From positions 3,863,501 to 3,927,500 of the forward strand of contig NZ_AQFT02000001.1 in NCBI RefSeq assembly GCF_000364225.2: a stretch of DNA of 64,000 nucleotides, given 5' to 3'. This DNA comes from Eubacterium plexicaudatum ASF492. GTDB taxonomy: Bacteria > Bacillota > Clostridia > Lachnospirales > Lachnospiraceae. Positions 28,025 to 36,357 of the stretch are shown in pieces. The number at the start of each line of letters is the position of its first letter. Within the stretch, counting starts at the first letter, position 1. The notes beneath the pieces are model-generated. The model was not told the origin of the DNA, made no database searches, and saw only the letters and a list, made by a program, of their open reading frames with translations. The position numbers were made by a program, and so were the translations under genes.

Positions 28025-28204
28025 TTAACTGCTTGTGTCGTAAAGGATTTTCTTTACGGCGGCTTCGTGGATGGCTTCGCTTGCCGTCCTTGTGCCGCTG
28101 AAAACACTGACCACCCGGATGGTGTCGCGCCCGATGGTAAGCTGGTAGCCCTGCTCGGACGGCTCCACAGCGGGGGATTTTGGCTCTTTCGTTACTGTGT
28201 CCAT
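28025..28204 (-). CDS. TnpW-like small ICE protein
   Basis: A 59-residue protein with the TnpW-like core YQLTIGRDTIRVVSVFSG followed by a helix EAIHEAAVKKIL. It lies directly upstream of the recombinase gene, the same relative place as tnpW in element 1. The family call is by pattern only. Confidence 0.65.
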   Translation of the reverse strand: MDTVTKEPKSPAVEPSEQGYQLTIGRDTIRVVSVFSGTRTASEAIHEAAVKKILYDTSS

Positions 28205-28272
28205 ACAAACCTCCCTTGCAATGAAAAGGGCCGCAGACGGGATAGTCTGCGGCTCCTATGTACGTTTTCCCA

Positions 28273-29136
28273 TCAGCCCTTGAAGCGGTAGGGCAGCTTG
28301 CGCCCGCCGCGCTGCTGGCTGTTATACTTTTCCAGAATGACGCGGGCGAACCGGAGGGCGGCTTTATTGGTGGAGAAGTCCATCTTGCCGCGCCGGATGA
28401 TTTCCTCCGGGTCAACCGCAGACAGCCGCTTGATAAAAGAGCGGTCGTCCAGTTCGGTTTCATAGGTTTTCAGAAACAGCGCCATGCCGGAGAGCATAGA
28501 CGCACGGAGGGAGATGGACGCGCCGTGCCATGTGCTGTCCAGTAATACCAGCAGGCGGGAAAAAGCCGCTCCGCCCAGCAGCCGGTAGGCGTTGATGATG
28601 GCGCGGGTAGAGAGGATTTCATAAGCGTCGCCGCTTTTCTTATCCAGCACCCACACAAAACCCGCCGCCTCCACCCGCCGCTTGATTTCCAGCACCTCCG
28701 CATCCGTGCCGGACTCCAGCAGGGCTTTTGTGGCATGGGAGAGCCGCAGCCGGCCTTTGGACTGATCCAGCTTGAAATACAGTTCGGCTTCCTGCTCATA
28801 ACTCAAACCGATATAAATCAGGCAGGGGACGGTCACGTTTCCACCGTCTGCCATCTTCCGCATGGCGGCGATCCGGTGCTGGCCGTCCACCACGTTAAAT
28901 TTGCCGTCCCGGAAGCTGACTACCAGAGGGGTCAGCAGGCGGTCGTCCCACTTGGCGATCAGGCGGTCAACGTCCTCTGGCTCCACGGGTCGCTGGTAGG
29001 GCAGGCCGGAAGTAAGCTGGTTGCTGGATAAGTCACGCTGTACGCCGGGGTTCGCATACTGTGTTTCTGTTAAAAGGTTTTGCTGTTCCGTGCGCTCCGT
29101 GCCGGGCGGACGGCGTTTTTTTCGATAACTGCTCAT
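28273..29136 (-). CDS. DUF6551/DGQHR-like ParB-related protein
   Basis: A 287-residue protein with a ParB/Srx-like core: RLIAKWDDRLLTPLVVSF, then VVDGQHRIAAMRKM (the DGQHR motif at about residues 104-108), followed by a helical C-terminus with LDQSKGRLRLS. It overlaps the end of parB by 4 bases and is in the same operon. Likely an ICE maintenance or regulatory protein; DGQHR motifs also occur in DndB. Biochemical role unknown. Confidence 0.75.
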   Translation of the reverse strand: MSSYRKKRRPPGTERTEQQNLLTETQYANPGVQRDLSSNQLTSGLPYQRPVEPEDVDRLIAKWDDRLLTPLVVSFRDGKFNVVDGQHRIAAMRKMADGGNVTVPCLIYIGLSYEQEAELYFKLDQSKGRLRLSHATKALLESGTDAEVLEIKRRVEAAGFVWVLDKKSGDAYEILSTRAIINAYRLLGGAAFSRLLVLLDSTWHGASISLRASMLSGMALFLKTYETELDDRSFIKRLSAVDPEEIIRRGKMDFSTNKAALRFARVILEKYNSQQRGGRKLPYRFKG

Positions 29137-30176
29137 ACATTTATTGTCCTTTCCATTTGATTTAATAAGTCCGCCATTGCGGAAGAAATGCTTTCAAAAC
29201 GCTGCCGGACAAACTCAAACTGCACTTTGGAGATGTGGGGGAACACGATAGTACAAAAGGGGTCGTGATACCACGCGAAACCTTTATGAAAGGTCTGCAC
29301 AAAGCCGTCAATGTCTGCCAGGAGCGTATCCGGCGTGTAGCTGCAATCCTTGTCGGGATTTTTCAGGTCGGCTATGGATTCCTCCAATGTGTCGTAGTGC
29401 TTGTCGTCCAGCGAATAGGGAACCGTGGGCGATGCTGGCGGTTCTGTAACCGGCTCTACGGTTTGCTCCGGTTTTGTATCTCGTTTCGGCTCGTGTGCCG
29501 GTTCGGGCGGTTTGGGTGGTCTGGGCGGTTCCTCCTCCTGCCGAAATTCATCCGCTGACTTGATTTCCCCAGCCGCCAACTGCGCGGCGGCTTGTTCCTG
29601 CTGTTCCGGCTCCATGCGGGACAGCTTTACCAAGTCCTTTTTCTTGATTTTGCGGTCGGCGTCCTGAATGATTTCCTGCGCCCTTGGGGTCATATCCCTT
29701 GCAATCTGGATTTTTTCCTCCACGGAACGGGTTGAAATGCCCAGCTTGTCCGCCGTATCGCGCACAAAAGACTTATCAGAATCAAGACGCGCCGGGCGCG
29801 ACTTGATTTTTTCGCTTTTCCGATCTCCGCCATGTTTTATCTGCGGATGCAGCATTTCATAGATTTCCTTGCGCCGCAGAAGCAGCTTTCCAAACTCCAC
29901 GGTTTCCAAATCGGCCCGCACGAAGTTCTCGTCTATCTCGGCAAGTTCCGCCTGCAATCCCTCCAAGCTGCTGACGTTGCACTCGATTTCCGCCCAGCCA
30001 AGCAGCCTTGCCGCTTCCAGCCGGTGCAGTCCGGCAATCAGGATATAGTCCCGGTCAACTGTGATGGGGTTTAGCAGTCCCACCGCTGAAATGCTGTCCG
30101 CCAGTTCGCGCACGGCATCCGGGAGGGCCTCCCGACGCCCTGAATTGACCTGGATACGGTCAATGTTTACCTGCAT
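29133..30176 (-). CDS. parB: ParB/RepB/Spo0J-family partition-like protein
   Basis: A 347-residue protein. The N-terminal ParB domain has QVNSGRREALPDAVRELADS, then YILIAGLHRLEAARLLGW. A helix-turn-helix follows (RDTADKLGISTRSVEEKI). The C-terminal part has a proline-rich linker (PPRPPKPPEPAHEP) and a 90-residue tail unlike chromosomal ParB. ATG 30176 has AAAGAGGTG upstream; the 35-residue longer frame lacks one. No parA is in the window. Confidence 0.85.
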   Translation of the reverse strand: MQVNIDRIQVNSGRREALPDAVRELADSISAVGLLNPITVDRDYILIAGLHRLEAARLLGWAEIECNVSSLEGLQAELAEIDENFVRADLETVEFGKLLLRRKEIYEMLHPQIKHGGDRKSEKIKSRPARLDSDKSFVRDTADKLGISTRSVEEKIQIARDMTPRAQEIIQDADRKIKKKDLVKLSRMEPEQQEQAAAQLAAGEIKSADEFRQEEEPPRPPKPPEPAHEPKRDTKPEQTVEPVTEPPASPTVPYSLDDKHYDTLEESIADLKNPDKDCSYTPDTLLADIDGFVQTFHKGFAWYHDPFCTIVFPHISKVQFEFVRQRFESISSAMADLLNQMERTINV

Positions 30177-30774
30177 TTTTATCACCTCTTTCGGCCACAG
30201 CCGTTTTATTTGTTTTTCCTGCCGGATGAAACACGTTGCGCCGCTGGTTCTCCCGGTGGCGTAAGGTCTTGCATCCCGCAAGAAAGGAGAAGCCCGCGCG
30301 GTCTGTTTTGCGCCCCCATTCTGTGAGGGAATGTGACCGGCGCGGGTTCTTCTTTGATGCCTTTCTCAAAAATCTGTGCCGTATTATCAGGCGGCATGAC
30401 CGCCTTACTGCCCACCCCCGGCACGGGAGTATGTAAGCCCAACACAGCACGTTGGCGCGATACCGACAGACGGCGGCAGTTGACGAAGCTGCCCATACCA
30501 GTCCCACAGTACCTCCCTTTTACCCTGCGATACGGGTGTTTGCGGCGCATCCCGCGTCTGCGGCGCTGCCATGCGCCGGACAGCCATGCCGGTATCGCTC
30601 GTGCCTTTGATGTTATCGGTTTGACGGGCAGGGGCAGAGATTTTCACCCCCCTTTCGCTGTCCCTGGCCGCAGGCAGTCCTGGCGCGGAATGGCTGATGC
30701 AGGATGCAATCGCTTACATACTGACTATGAGCAGGAGTTTGTCCTGCTGTTTTTCAAGATTCAATGGGTCATGC
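30177..30774. other. 600-base gene-free stretch upstream of parB
   Basis: Open frames exist on both strands but none has a ribosome site or a recognisable motif. It may hold the parB promoter and centromere-like sites; I see no clear iterated repeat. Confidence 0.35.
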
Positions 30775-31092
30775 TCAGGGAGCAAACTGGCGGAGAATAC
30801 TGTCAATCGTGGCGAGGTCGTCCCCGGTAAGCTGGGCGCTTAATTTCACAAGCAGCGCAGCCTGCCGTGCTGTCAGCTTTTTGCGGTAAAGGTAAAACCC
30901 GTCCGCAATCTTGACGCCGCCGCCATGCCGACCGCGTACCGTTTCAATGGGGTAGGAACACATGAGTACGGCTATATCCTGCCGGATGGTTTCTCTCGAA
31001 ACATGAAATTCAAATGCCAGGTTGCGGTATGTATCGTGCCGCCTTATGCACAGCACTTCCAGAATTGCTTCCCGCCGTTCCGCGTAACTCAT
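30775..31092 (-). CDS. DeoR-type HTH regulator, short
   Basis: A 105-residue protein with a DeoR-like winged helix: RREAILEVLCIRRHDTYRNL, HVSRETIRQDIAVLM, and YPIETVRGRHGGGVKI in the wing. No effector domain follows; the C-terminus is a short helical region. Likely represses the ICE recombination/partition operon downstream. Its ATG overlaps the upstream small ORF. Confidence 0.8.
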   Translation of the reverse strand: MSYAERREAILEVLCIRRHDTYRNLAFEFHVSRETIRQDIAVLMCSYPIETVRGRHGGGVKIADGFYLYRKKLTARQAALLVKLSAQLTGDDLATIDSILRQFAP

Positions 31093-31205
31093 GCGTCCAC
31101 CCCCTTTCCGTTGCTCTCTGAAACCAATGGTATCTGGTAAAGGGCAAGCGAACCTTGTCCTTTAAGAAAAAAGTTCAGAAAAATTTTTTCAGCTTGATTA
31201 CGCAT
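31089..31205 (-). CDS. Small ICE peptide of unknown function
   Basis: A 38-residue frame MRNQAEKIFLNFFLKGQG... with GGAGG 7 bases upstream of ATG 31205 and a 4-base overlap with the next gene. The ribosome site and coupling make it credible. Confidence 0.55.
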   Translation of the reverse strand: MRNQAEKIFLNFFLKGQGSLALYQIPLVSESNGKGVDA

Positions 31206-31293
31206 TTTGCTACCTCCGAAAATTTGAAAATAGGTTCCAGATTTTCGGAGAGGGGCGGCGCGCGTATCTGGCAGGCAGACCGGAAGTGCATAC

Positions 31294-31333
31294 AAAAAAC
31301 GCCGGACAGCCACAATGACTGTCTGGCGTTTTT
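31294..31333. terminator. Bidirectional terminator
   Basis: GCCGGACAG (31301-31309) pairs with CTGTCTGGC (31319-31327), flanked by A6 and T5. Confidence 0.7.
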
Positions 31334-31670
31334 CTGCACAGTAAGATTCGATGTCTGATTTGTGTACTTAGATACGTTTGATAATGCGGTTAAAAGATGC
31401 TGGGGCGGCGCGGATTGAACTGTACTTTTTTTGATGGTATTCCCGTCGCATACCTAAAAATAAAACCATCCATGACTGTCCCTTTCTACGGACAGACACA
31501 GATGGCATAAACAGTAAGCCCTAAAGTGAAAAGCCGTTTTTTTTATTGGCTTCACACGAGGACAAATCTATCTGGCTTGTAAAACGCATGATAAGCACCT
31601 ATTCGCACGTTCTATTAGGGAATTTATAGAAATGAATACGCACGATAGAATATAGTGGAGATGATTAACA
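31334..31670. other. Gene-free stretch right of the ICE genes
   Basis: No gene recognised. The change of gene content from ICE to metabolic genes happens here or just after, but I found no repeat that marks an ICE boundary. Confidence 0.35.
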
Positions 31671-32038
31671 ATGCGTAAAAATATCTTACAGCACATAGGG
31701 GCAATCGTAGCGGCAAGCGAAACGAGGAACACCTGACGCAACAGCAGCTTGCCCAGCAGACCGGCAGAGGACTCCGGCATATCCAAAAGATAGAAAAGGG
31801 GCGGGTCAATGCGTCTATTGAAGTCCTTGCCGATGTGATTTACCGACTTGGCCTTTCTGCGGATGTTTTGTTTTACCCTGATATGTCGCAACTGGAACAG
31901 CAGACGAAGCAGCTACTGTGCAAGTTCGCAGCCTGCACGGAAGATGAAAGGGCGTTTCTGCTGAAAACCTTGGAATGCATGGCAGAGCAGATGCTTAGTC
32001 GGCATGAAAGAACAGCCTGCGATGAATCTGTTGAATGA
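31671..32038 (+). pseudogene. XRE-family HTH regulator, frameshifted
   Basis: ATG 31671 gives MRKNILQHIGAIVAAS, then a stop; the next frame gives HLTQQQLAQQTGRGLRHIQK, IEKGRVNASIEVLADVIYRL and a helical C-terminus to 32038. The two join near 31717-31733 with a one-base change. HTH-XRE core of about 60 residues. The second half still encodes the DNA-binding helix but lacks helix 1. Confidence 0.7.
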
Positions 32039-32175
32039 TGCCATATTCCCATCTGCCAGATTATTTGCGTCTGCATCCTTTGAAACCTGCGCATATAATT
32101 CTCATTACATATAGCGTATAGGAGAAAAAGCAAATTACTGGCAAGATTACAGCAAGATTTTCGCCTTAATTCGAC

Positions 32176-32220
32176 AAAGAATGGAGTACCAAAGCATATC
32201 TCTCTGGTACTCCATTCTTT
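32176..32220. terminator. Bidirectional terminator between the HTH remnant and the regulator gene
   Basis: AAAGAATGGAGTACCA (32176-32191) pairs perfectly with TGGTACTCCATTCTTT (32205-32220). Confidence 0.85.
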
Positions 32221-32927
32221 TATTCTTTACCAGCAGGAGGAACAAATTTATAACCGACCCCTCTGGTATTTTGAATGTAGTTTTTGCCGACATCCGCCAG
32301 CTTTTTATAAAGGTTTCCAATATGTGACCGAACCGTATTCTCTCCGTTGATGCCTAAATCATCGCCCCATACCTGCCGGTATAGCTGCTGGCGGCTGAAA
32401 ATCTGGTTTGGGTGCTTGGCCATGTAAAATAGCAAATCAAATTCTGTGCGTGTCAATTCCAATGGCTCACCATCAATGATTATATGGCGATAGATAGAAT
32501 TGATAATTAGTTCTGTGCCAAACACAAGCGGATTTTCTTTTTTGTCTGCTATTTTAGCATTCAAATATAATTTTATCAAAGAATGTGCTTGCGCTACACA
32601 AAGCGTTACATTCAACGGTTGCTCAAAACAAGCATTTGCTCCAGCATGAAAAAGTATAACCTTTTCTGACACTTCCAGTTTGGGAGCAATCACTATGATT
32701 GGCATGGGATGTTTTTCTCGTACAAGGCGAAGATATTTGTCATTACTATTTACCGGTAACGGAATACACATAATAACCAGTGAATATTCATTGTGGAAAA
32801 GTAAATTTAAAGCTTCATTTACGGACATCGCATAGATGACATCCGTACTGTCATTTTGCATAAATCTTTTGACAGACTGAAGAACCATTAGATCGTCACC
32901 TATGACTAATATCCGTATTGATAGCAT
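32220..32927 (-). CDS. OmpR-type regulator with degenerate receiver domain
   Basis: A 235-residue protein with receiver-like N-terminus and OmpR/PhoB winged helix at the C-terminus (LTRTEFDLLFYMAKHPNQIF, then TVRSHIGNLYKKL, and NTRGVGYKF). In the receiver, the usual phosphoacceptor Asp is Cys54 (LVIMCIPLP), the conserved Thr/Ser is Ala, and the conserved Lys is Gln (FEQPLN). So it probably does not work by phosphorylation. No sensor kinase gene is nearby. ATG 32927 has AAGGAGG upstream. It starts 59 bases after the hcp stop on the same strand and may be co-transcribed. Confidence 0.85.
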   Translation of the reverse strand: MLSIRILVIGDDLMVLQSVKRFMQNDSTDVIYAMSVNEALNLLFHNEYSLVIMCIPLPVNSNDKYLRLVREKHPMPIIVIAPKLEVSEKVILFHAGANACFEQPLNVTLCVAQAHSLIKLYLNAKIADKKENPLVFGTELIINSIYRHIIIDGEPLELTRTEFDLLFYMAKHPNQIFSRQQLYRQVWGDDLGINGENTVRSHIGNLYKKLADVGKNYIQNTRGVGYKFVPPAGKE

Positions 32928-32986
32928 TATGCGCCTCCTTGCTGTCAATATATTTAGTTAGGCTAAAATGATGTTGCCAATGTTCT

Positions 32987-34588
32987 TTATCCAAGCATTT
33001 TTTTTAAGTCTTCTTCGGGCGTGCTAATAAGTGCAATGTTGTAGTTTTCTACAAGAAAATTAAGCACCTTCGGTGAAATAAATGCTGGAAGCGAGGGGCC
33101 AATCAAAATGTTTTTAATACCAAGATGCAGGAGTGTTAGCAAAACACAGACCGCTTTCTGCTCATACCATGACAGAATGATTGAAAGTGGCAGGTCGTTT
33201 ACACTGCAACCAAAAGCTTCTGCAAGCGCTGACGCGACTTTGATTGCGCTATATGCATCATTGCACTGCCCCATGTCCATAATTCTGGGAAGCTCACCGA
33301 TTGTCCCAAGATTAAGGTCATTGAAACGGTATTTACCGCAGGCGAGTGTCAGCACAATACTGTCCTTTGGTGTCTGCTTAACAAATTCCGTATAATAATT
33401 GCGTCCAGGCTTTGCACCATCACAGCCGCCTACAAGGAAGAAATGTTTGATGTCGCCAGATTTTACAGCCTTTATCACGGTATCGGCGGCCGAAAGAACT
33501 GTATTATGTGCAAAGCCTGTCATAACTCTTTGCCCGCCGTTAATTCCAGTAAGGTGCATATCCATAGGATAGCCACCAAGAGAAAGTGCCTTTTCAATGA
33601 CAGGTGTAAAATCTTTGTTTTCACCAATGTGTATGAGTTCCGGGTAGGAAACAACCTCAGTTGTGAACACGCGGTCGGCATAACTTTCCTTTGGAGGCAT
33701 CAGGCAGTTGGTGGTAAACAAAACAGGCGCAGGAATATCGGTAAATTCCTTTTGCTGATTCTGCCAGGCTGTCCCGAAATTTCCTTTCAGGTGTGAGTAT
33801 TTTTTTAATTCAGGATATGCGTGTGCAGGAAGCATTTCGCCGTGTGTATAGATATTGATGCCTTTCCCCTCGGTCTGTTCGAGAAGCTGTTTTAAGTCAT
33901 ATAGGTCATGCCCGGAAATGACGATAAACGGGCCCTTTTCTATGGTCAGGCTAACTTCAGTTGGAGCGGGATTTCCATAGGTTTCAGTATTGGCTTTGTC
34001 AAGAAGAGCCATGCATTTCAGATTGATTTCTCCCACTTCCATAACAATGGGAAGAAGTTCCTCCATGCCCCAGTCCTTCATTCCGATAGCCCAAAGCGCT
34101 TTATAGAAGAATTTATTTACAGCAGCATCACGATAGCCGAGTACATCAGCATGGTAAGCGTAAGCTGCCATGCCACGAATGCCGAATAGGATGAGGGATT
34201 TCAAAGAACGAACATCCTCGTTTGCACTCCATAGTTCTTTCATGTCGTAATTACTGCTTCTCCCGCAAGCAGAAGAACACTCAGAACAATTCGGCACAAG
34301 ACGCTCTTTCTCAGCTTGTATCTGCCCTGTAAGCGCAGTGATTGTGTCGTTGTTAAAATTCACATTGGTGATTGTGGTAAAAAGCCCCTCCACAACTAAT
34401 TTGTCTGTCATTTCTGTGGCAAGACTTTCATCTCCCTCCACAGCCCTTGCAAGACCAATAAGTGCGCCAGTCAGCTTATCCTGTAATTCAGCGGTATCGG
34501 CTTTCTTACCACATACACCGGCACCTCCGGTACAAGCAGAACAGCCTGCTGTCTGTTCACATTGAAAACAAAACATTTTTCTTTCCAT
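32987..34588 (-). CDS. hcp: Hybrid cluster protein (hydroxylamine reductase)
   Basis: A 533-residue Hcp. The N-terminal Cys motif CFQCEQTAGCSACTGGAGVC binds the Fe-S cluster of the anaerobe-type Hcp. The C-terminal half binds the hybrid Fe-S-O cluster (CGKYRFND, GQCNDAYSA region, and Glu/Cys ligands). Hcp reduces hydroxylamine in vitro, and in vivo acts in nitric-oxide and nitrosative stress protection. It lies 15 bases after a ferredoxin-like gene in the same operon, with a Crp/Fnr-family regulator divergent. Confidence 0.95.
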   Translation of the reverse strand: MERKMFCFQCEQTAGCSACTGGAGVCGKKADTAELQDKLTGALIGLARAVEGDESLATEMTDKLVVEGLFTTITNVNFNNDTITALTGQIQAEKERLVPNCSECSSACGRSSNYDMKELWSANEDVRSLKSLILFGIRGMAAYAYHADVLGYRDAAVNKFFYKALWAIGMKDWGMEELLPIVMEVGEINLKCMALLDKANTETYGNPAPTEVSLTIEKGPFIVISGHDLYDLKQLLEQTEGKGINIYTHGEMLPAHAYPELKKYSHLKGNFGTAWQNQQKEFTDIPAPVLFTTNCLMPPKESYADRVFTTEVVSYPELIHIGENKDFTPVIEKALSLGGYPMDMHLTGINGGQRVMTGFAHNTVLSAADTVIKAVKSGDIKHFFLVGGCDGAKPGRNYYTEFVKQTPKDSIVLTLACGKYRFNDLNLGTIGELPRIMDMGQCNDAYSAIKVASALAEAFGCSVNDLPLSIILSWYEQKAVCVLLTLLHLGIKNILIGPSLPAFISPKVLNFLVENYNIALISTPEEDLKKMLG

Positions 34589-34603
34589 CTTTCTTTCCTC
34601 CGT

Positions 34604-35302
34604 TTAATCTAATATTTTTCCGTCCGTAGATACCGTAACAATCCTCCACGGAATGAACTTGCCACTTGTTTGCAAAGCATTTTTTGCAGCGTTTTCGATA
34701 CCGCCACAGCAAGGTACTTCCATGCGTACAACGGTAACACTTTTAATATTATTGTTTGAAAGTATTGCAGTCAGCTTTTCGGTATAGTCGCCCTCGTCGA
34801 GTTTTGGGCATCCAATAAGAGTAATATGATTTCGGATAAACTCGTTGTGGAAATTTCCGTAAGCATAAGCTGTACAATCTGCCGCTATCAAAAGATTAGC
34901 ATTGTCAAAGTAAGGCGCATTCACAGGGACAAGTTTGATCTGCACAGGCCATTGTGAGAGATGGCTGTTTGTTGGTGCAGAAAAAACACTGTCTGTGTGA
35001 CTTTCTCTGTGAATGGTCTTTGATTGTGTTCCAGGACAGCCACAAGGAAGCGTAGCAGATTGTTTTTTACTCTTAGCAGCCAGGACGGCACCTTCATCGT
35101 ATGCAGGCGCTTCCCTTTCTTCAAAAGCAATAGCATCCACAGGACATGCAGGCAAACAGTCACCAAGCCCGTCACAATAATCTTCACGAGTGAGCCGTGC
35201 CTTGCCATCAATCATTTCAATGGCTCCTTCATGGCAGGCATCAGCACAGGCACCGCAGCCAATACATTTTTCTTCATCAATTTTTATTATTTTTCTGACC
35301 AT
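34604..35302 (-). CDS. 4Fe-4S ferredoxin-type protein, hcp partner
   Basis: A 232-residue protein: an N-terminal two-cluster ferredoxin domain (CIGCGACADACHEGAI, then CDGLGDCLPACPVDAI) and a C-terminal domain of about 140 residues with Cys motifs CGCPG and VPCCGGIE. Likely supplies electrons to Hcp. First gene of the minus-strand operon. The start ATG 35302 has AAAGGAGC upstream. Confidence 0.9.
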   Translation of the reverse strand: MVRKIIKIDEEKCIGCGACADACHEGAIEMIDGKARLTREDYCDGLGDCLPACPVDAIAFEEREAPAYDEGAVLAAKSKKQSATLPCGCPGTQSKTIHRESHTDSVFSAPTNSHLSQWPVQIKLVPVNAPYFDNANLLIAADCTAYAYGNFHNEFIRNHITLIGCPKLDEGDYTEKLTAILSNNNIKSVTVVRMEVPCCGGIENAAKNALQTSGKFIPWRIVTVSTDGKILD

Positions 35303-35410
35303 ATTTTGCTCCTTTCCATTGAAAACACATTGCTTACATTATGTTTGGGTGGCAAGTGTTGTTTTCATCACATTTCGTCTTTAAGGTATTACCATCGTAT
35401 CGGTAGCTCA

Positions 35411-35439
35411 TTGACATTACGTTGAGATTATATTACAAT
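35411..35439 (+). promoter_or_regulatory. Sigma-A-type promoter of the Crp/Fnr gene
   Basis: TTGACA at 35411-35416 and TACAAT at 35434-35439 with a 17-base spacer, 45 bases before ATG 35484. The 181-base divergent region also serves the ferredoxin-hcp operon; I could not identify its promoter or a Crp-type palindrome. Confidence 0.75.
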
Positions 35440-35483
35440 AATTCAAACAAAGCGGTTGTTTTTACAACGAGAAATGAGGCTTT

Positions 35484-36155
35484 ATGAAAAAATATATTTC
35501 TGTTCTTAAAAGAACAAAGCTATTTGCCGGGGTTGGTGATGATGAAATTGCATCCATGATTTCCTGCCTTGGAGCAAAACCCTGCACATATAAAAAAGGA
35601 GAATATGTTTTACGGCAAGGGGAACATTTAAGCGACATTATTGTTTTAATCGAGGGGAGCCTTTATATCCAGACAGATGATTATTGGGGCAATCGCAGCA
35701 TCCTTGGAAAAATCGGCGTAGGTGAAACATTTGGAGAGGCGTATGCTTCACCTGAAAGCGGGGCGTTTCCCAATGATATTGTTGCAGTAGAAAACAGTGT
35801 AGTCATCTTTTTTAATGTAAGGCGGATTATTACAGTCTGCTCAGCAGCCTGTCATTTTCATACCTTGGTCATACAGAATATGTTTTTCTCAATTTCTGAA
35901 AAAAATAGAAATCTTGTACGGAAACTTGGCCATATGTCCAAACGAACTACACGAGATAAATTGATTTCCTATTTATCAGAAGAATCGAAAAAGCAGAATA
36001 GTGTAAGCTTTACAATTCCTTTTAACCGTCAGCAACTTGCAGATTTTCTTTCAGTTGATCGCAGTGCCATGTCAAATGAACTTTGTAAAATGCGTGATGA
36101 GGGGCTTTTAGAGTTTGAAAAAAATCAATTCAAATTGCTGTCAACACATTATTAG
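35484..36155 (+). CDS. Crp/Fnr-family transcriptional regulator
   Basis: A 223-residue protein with an N-terminal cyclic-nucleotide-like domain (GEYVLRQGEHLSDIIVLIEG, GETFGEAYAS) and a C-terminal helix-turn-helix (TIPFNRQQLADFLSVDRSAM). The CAP helix-turn-helix motif is intact. Divergent to the ferredoxin-hcp genes, so it is the likely HcpR-type regulator. Cysteines occur at 29, 35, 119, 123 (approximate), but no classical Fnr N-terminal cluster is visible. Confidence 0.88.
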   Translation: MKKYISVLKRTKLFAGVGDDEIASMISCLGAKPCTYKKGEYVLRQGEHLSDIIVLIEGSLYIQTDDYWGNRSILGKIGVGETFGEAYASPESGAFPNDIVAVENSVVIFFNVRRIITVCSAACHFHTLVIQNMFFSISEKNRNLVRKLGHMSKRTTRDKLISYLSEESKKQNSVSFTIPFNRQQLADFLSVDRSAMSNELCKMRDEGLLEFEKNQFKLLSTHY

Positions 36156-36357
36156 AGAAAGTGTATTCACGCATTTTGTCTTTTGAATGTTCAGCTACCG
36201 TAGGTTATAGGAAAATTATTTTTATCGGAAATCTTGACGGAAATGCCTTATTTAAAAGGATTTTCAGCCAAAATTTTCCGATAAAAAAAGCTGTTTGACT
36301 ATGCACTCATCAAATATACTATAGTGCTAATTATAAAATTTTCCGATAAAAATGATC
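36156..36357. repeat. Gene-free end of the RIT-like element with three recombinase-site repeats
   Basis: The motif TTTTCCGATAAAAA occurs at 36274-36287 and 36339-36352, and inverted as TTTTTATCGGAAA at 36219-36231. They lie directly next to the end of the recombinase trio and look like binding sites for its tyrosine recombinases. Confidence 0.65.

Noticed and set aside
20422..29136. A complete Dnd phosphorothioation system
   Set aside because: Only DndC- and DndB-like features are present; no DndD/DndE or cysteine desulfurase gene was found.
30206..30830. Several frames on both strands upstream of parB
   Set aside because: No ribosome site or motif; they look like chance frames in a GC-rich stretch.
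36219..36353. Repeated TTTTCCGATAAAAA motifs considered as a CRISPR array
   Set aside because: Only three short copies, one inverted, with unequal spacing and no cas genes; they fit recombinase sites.
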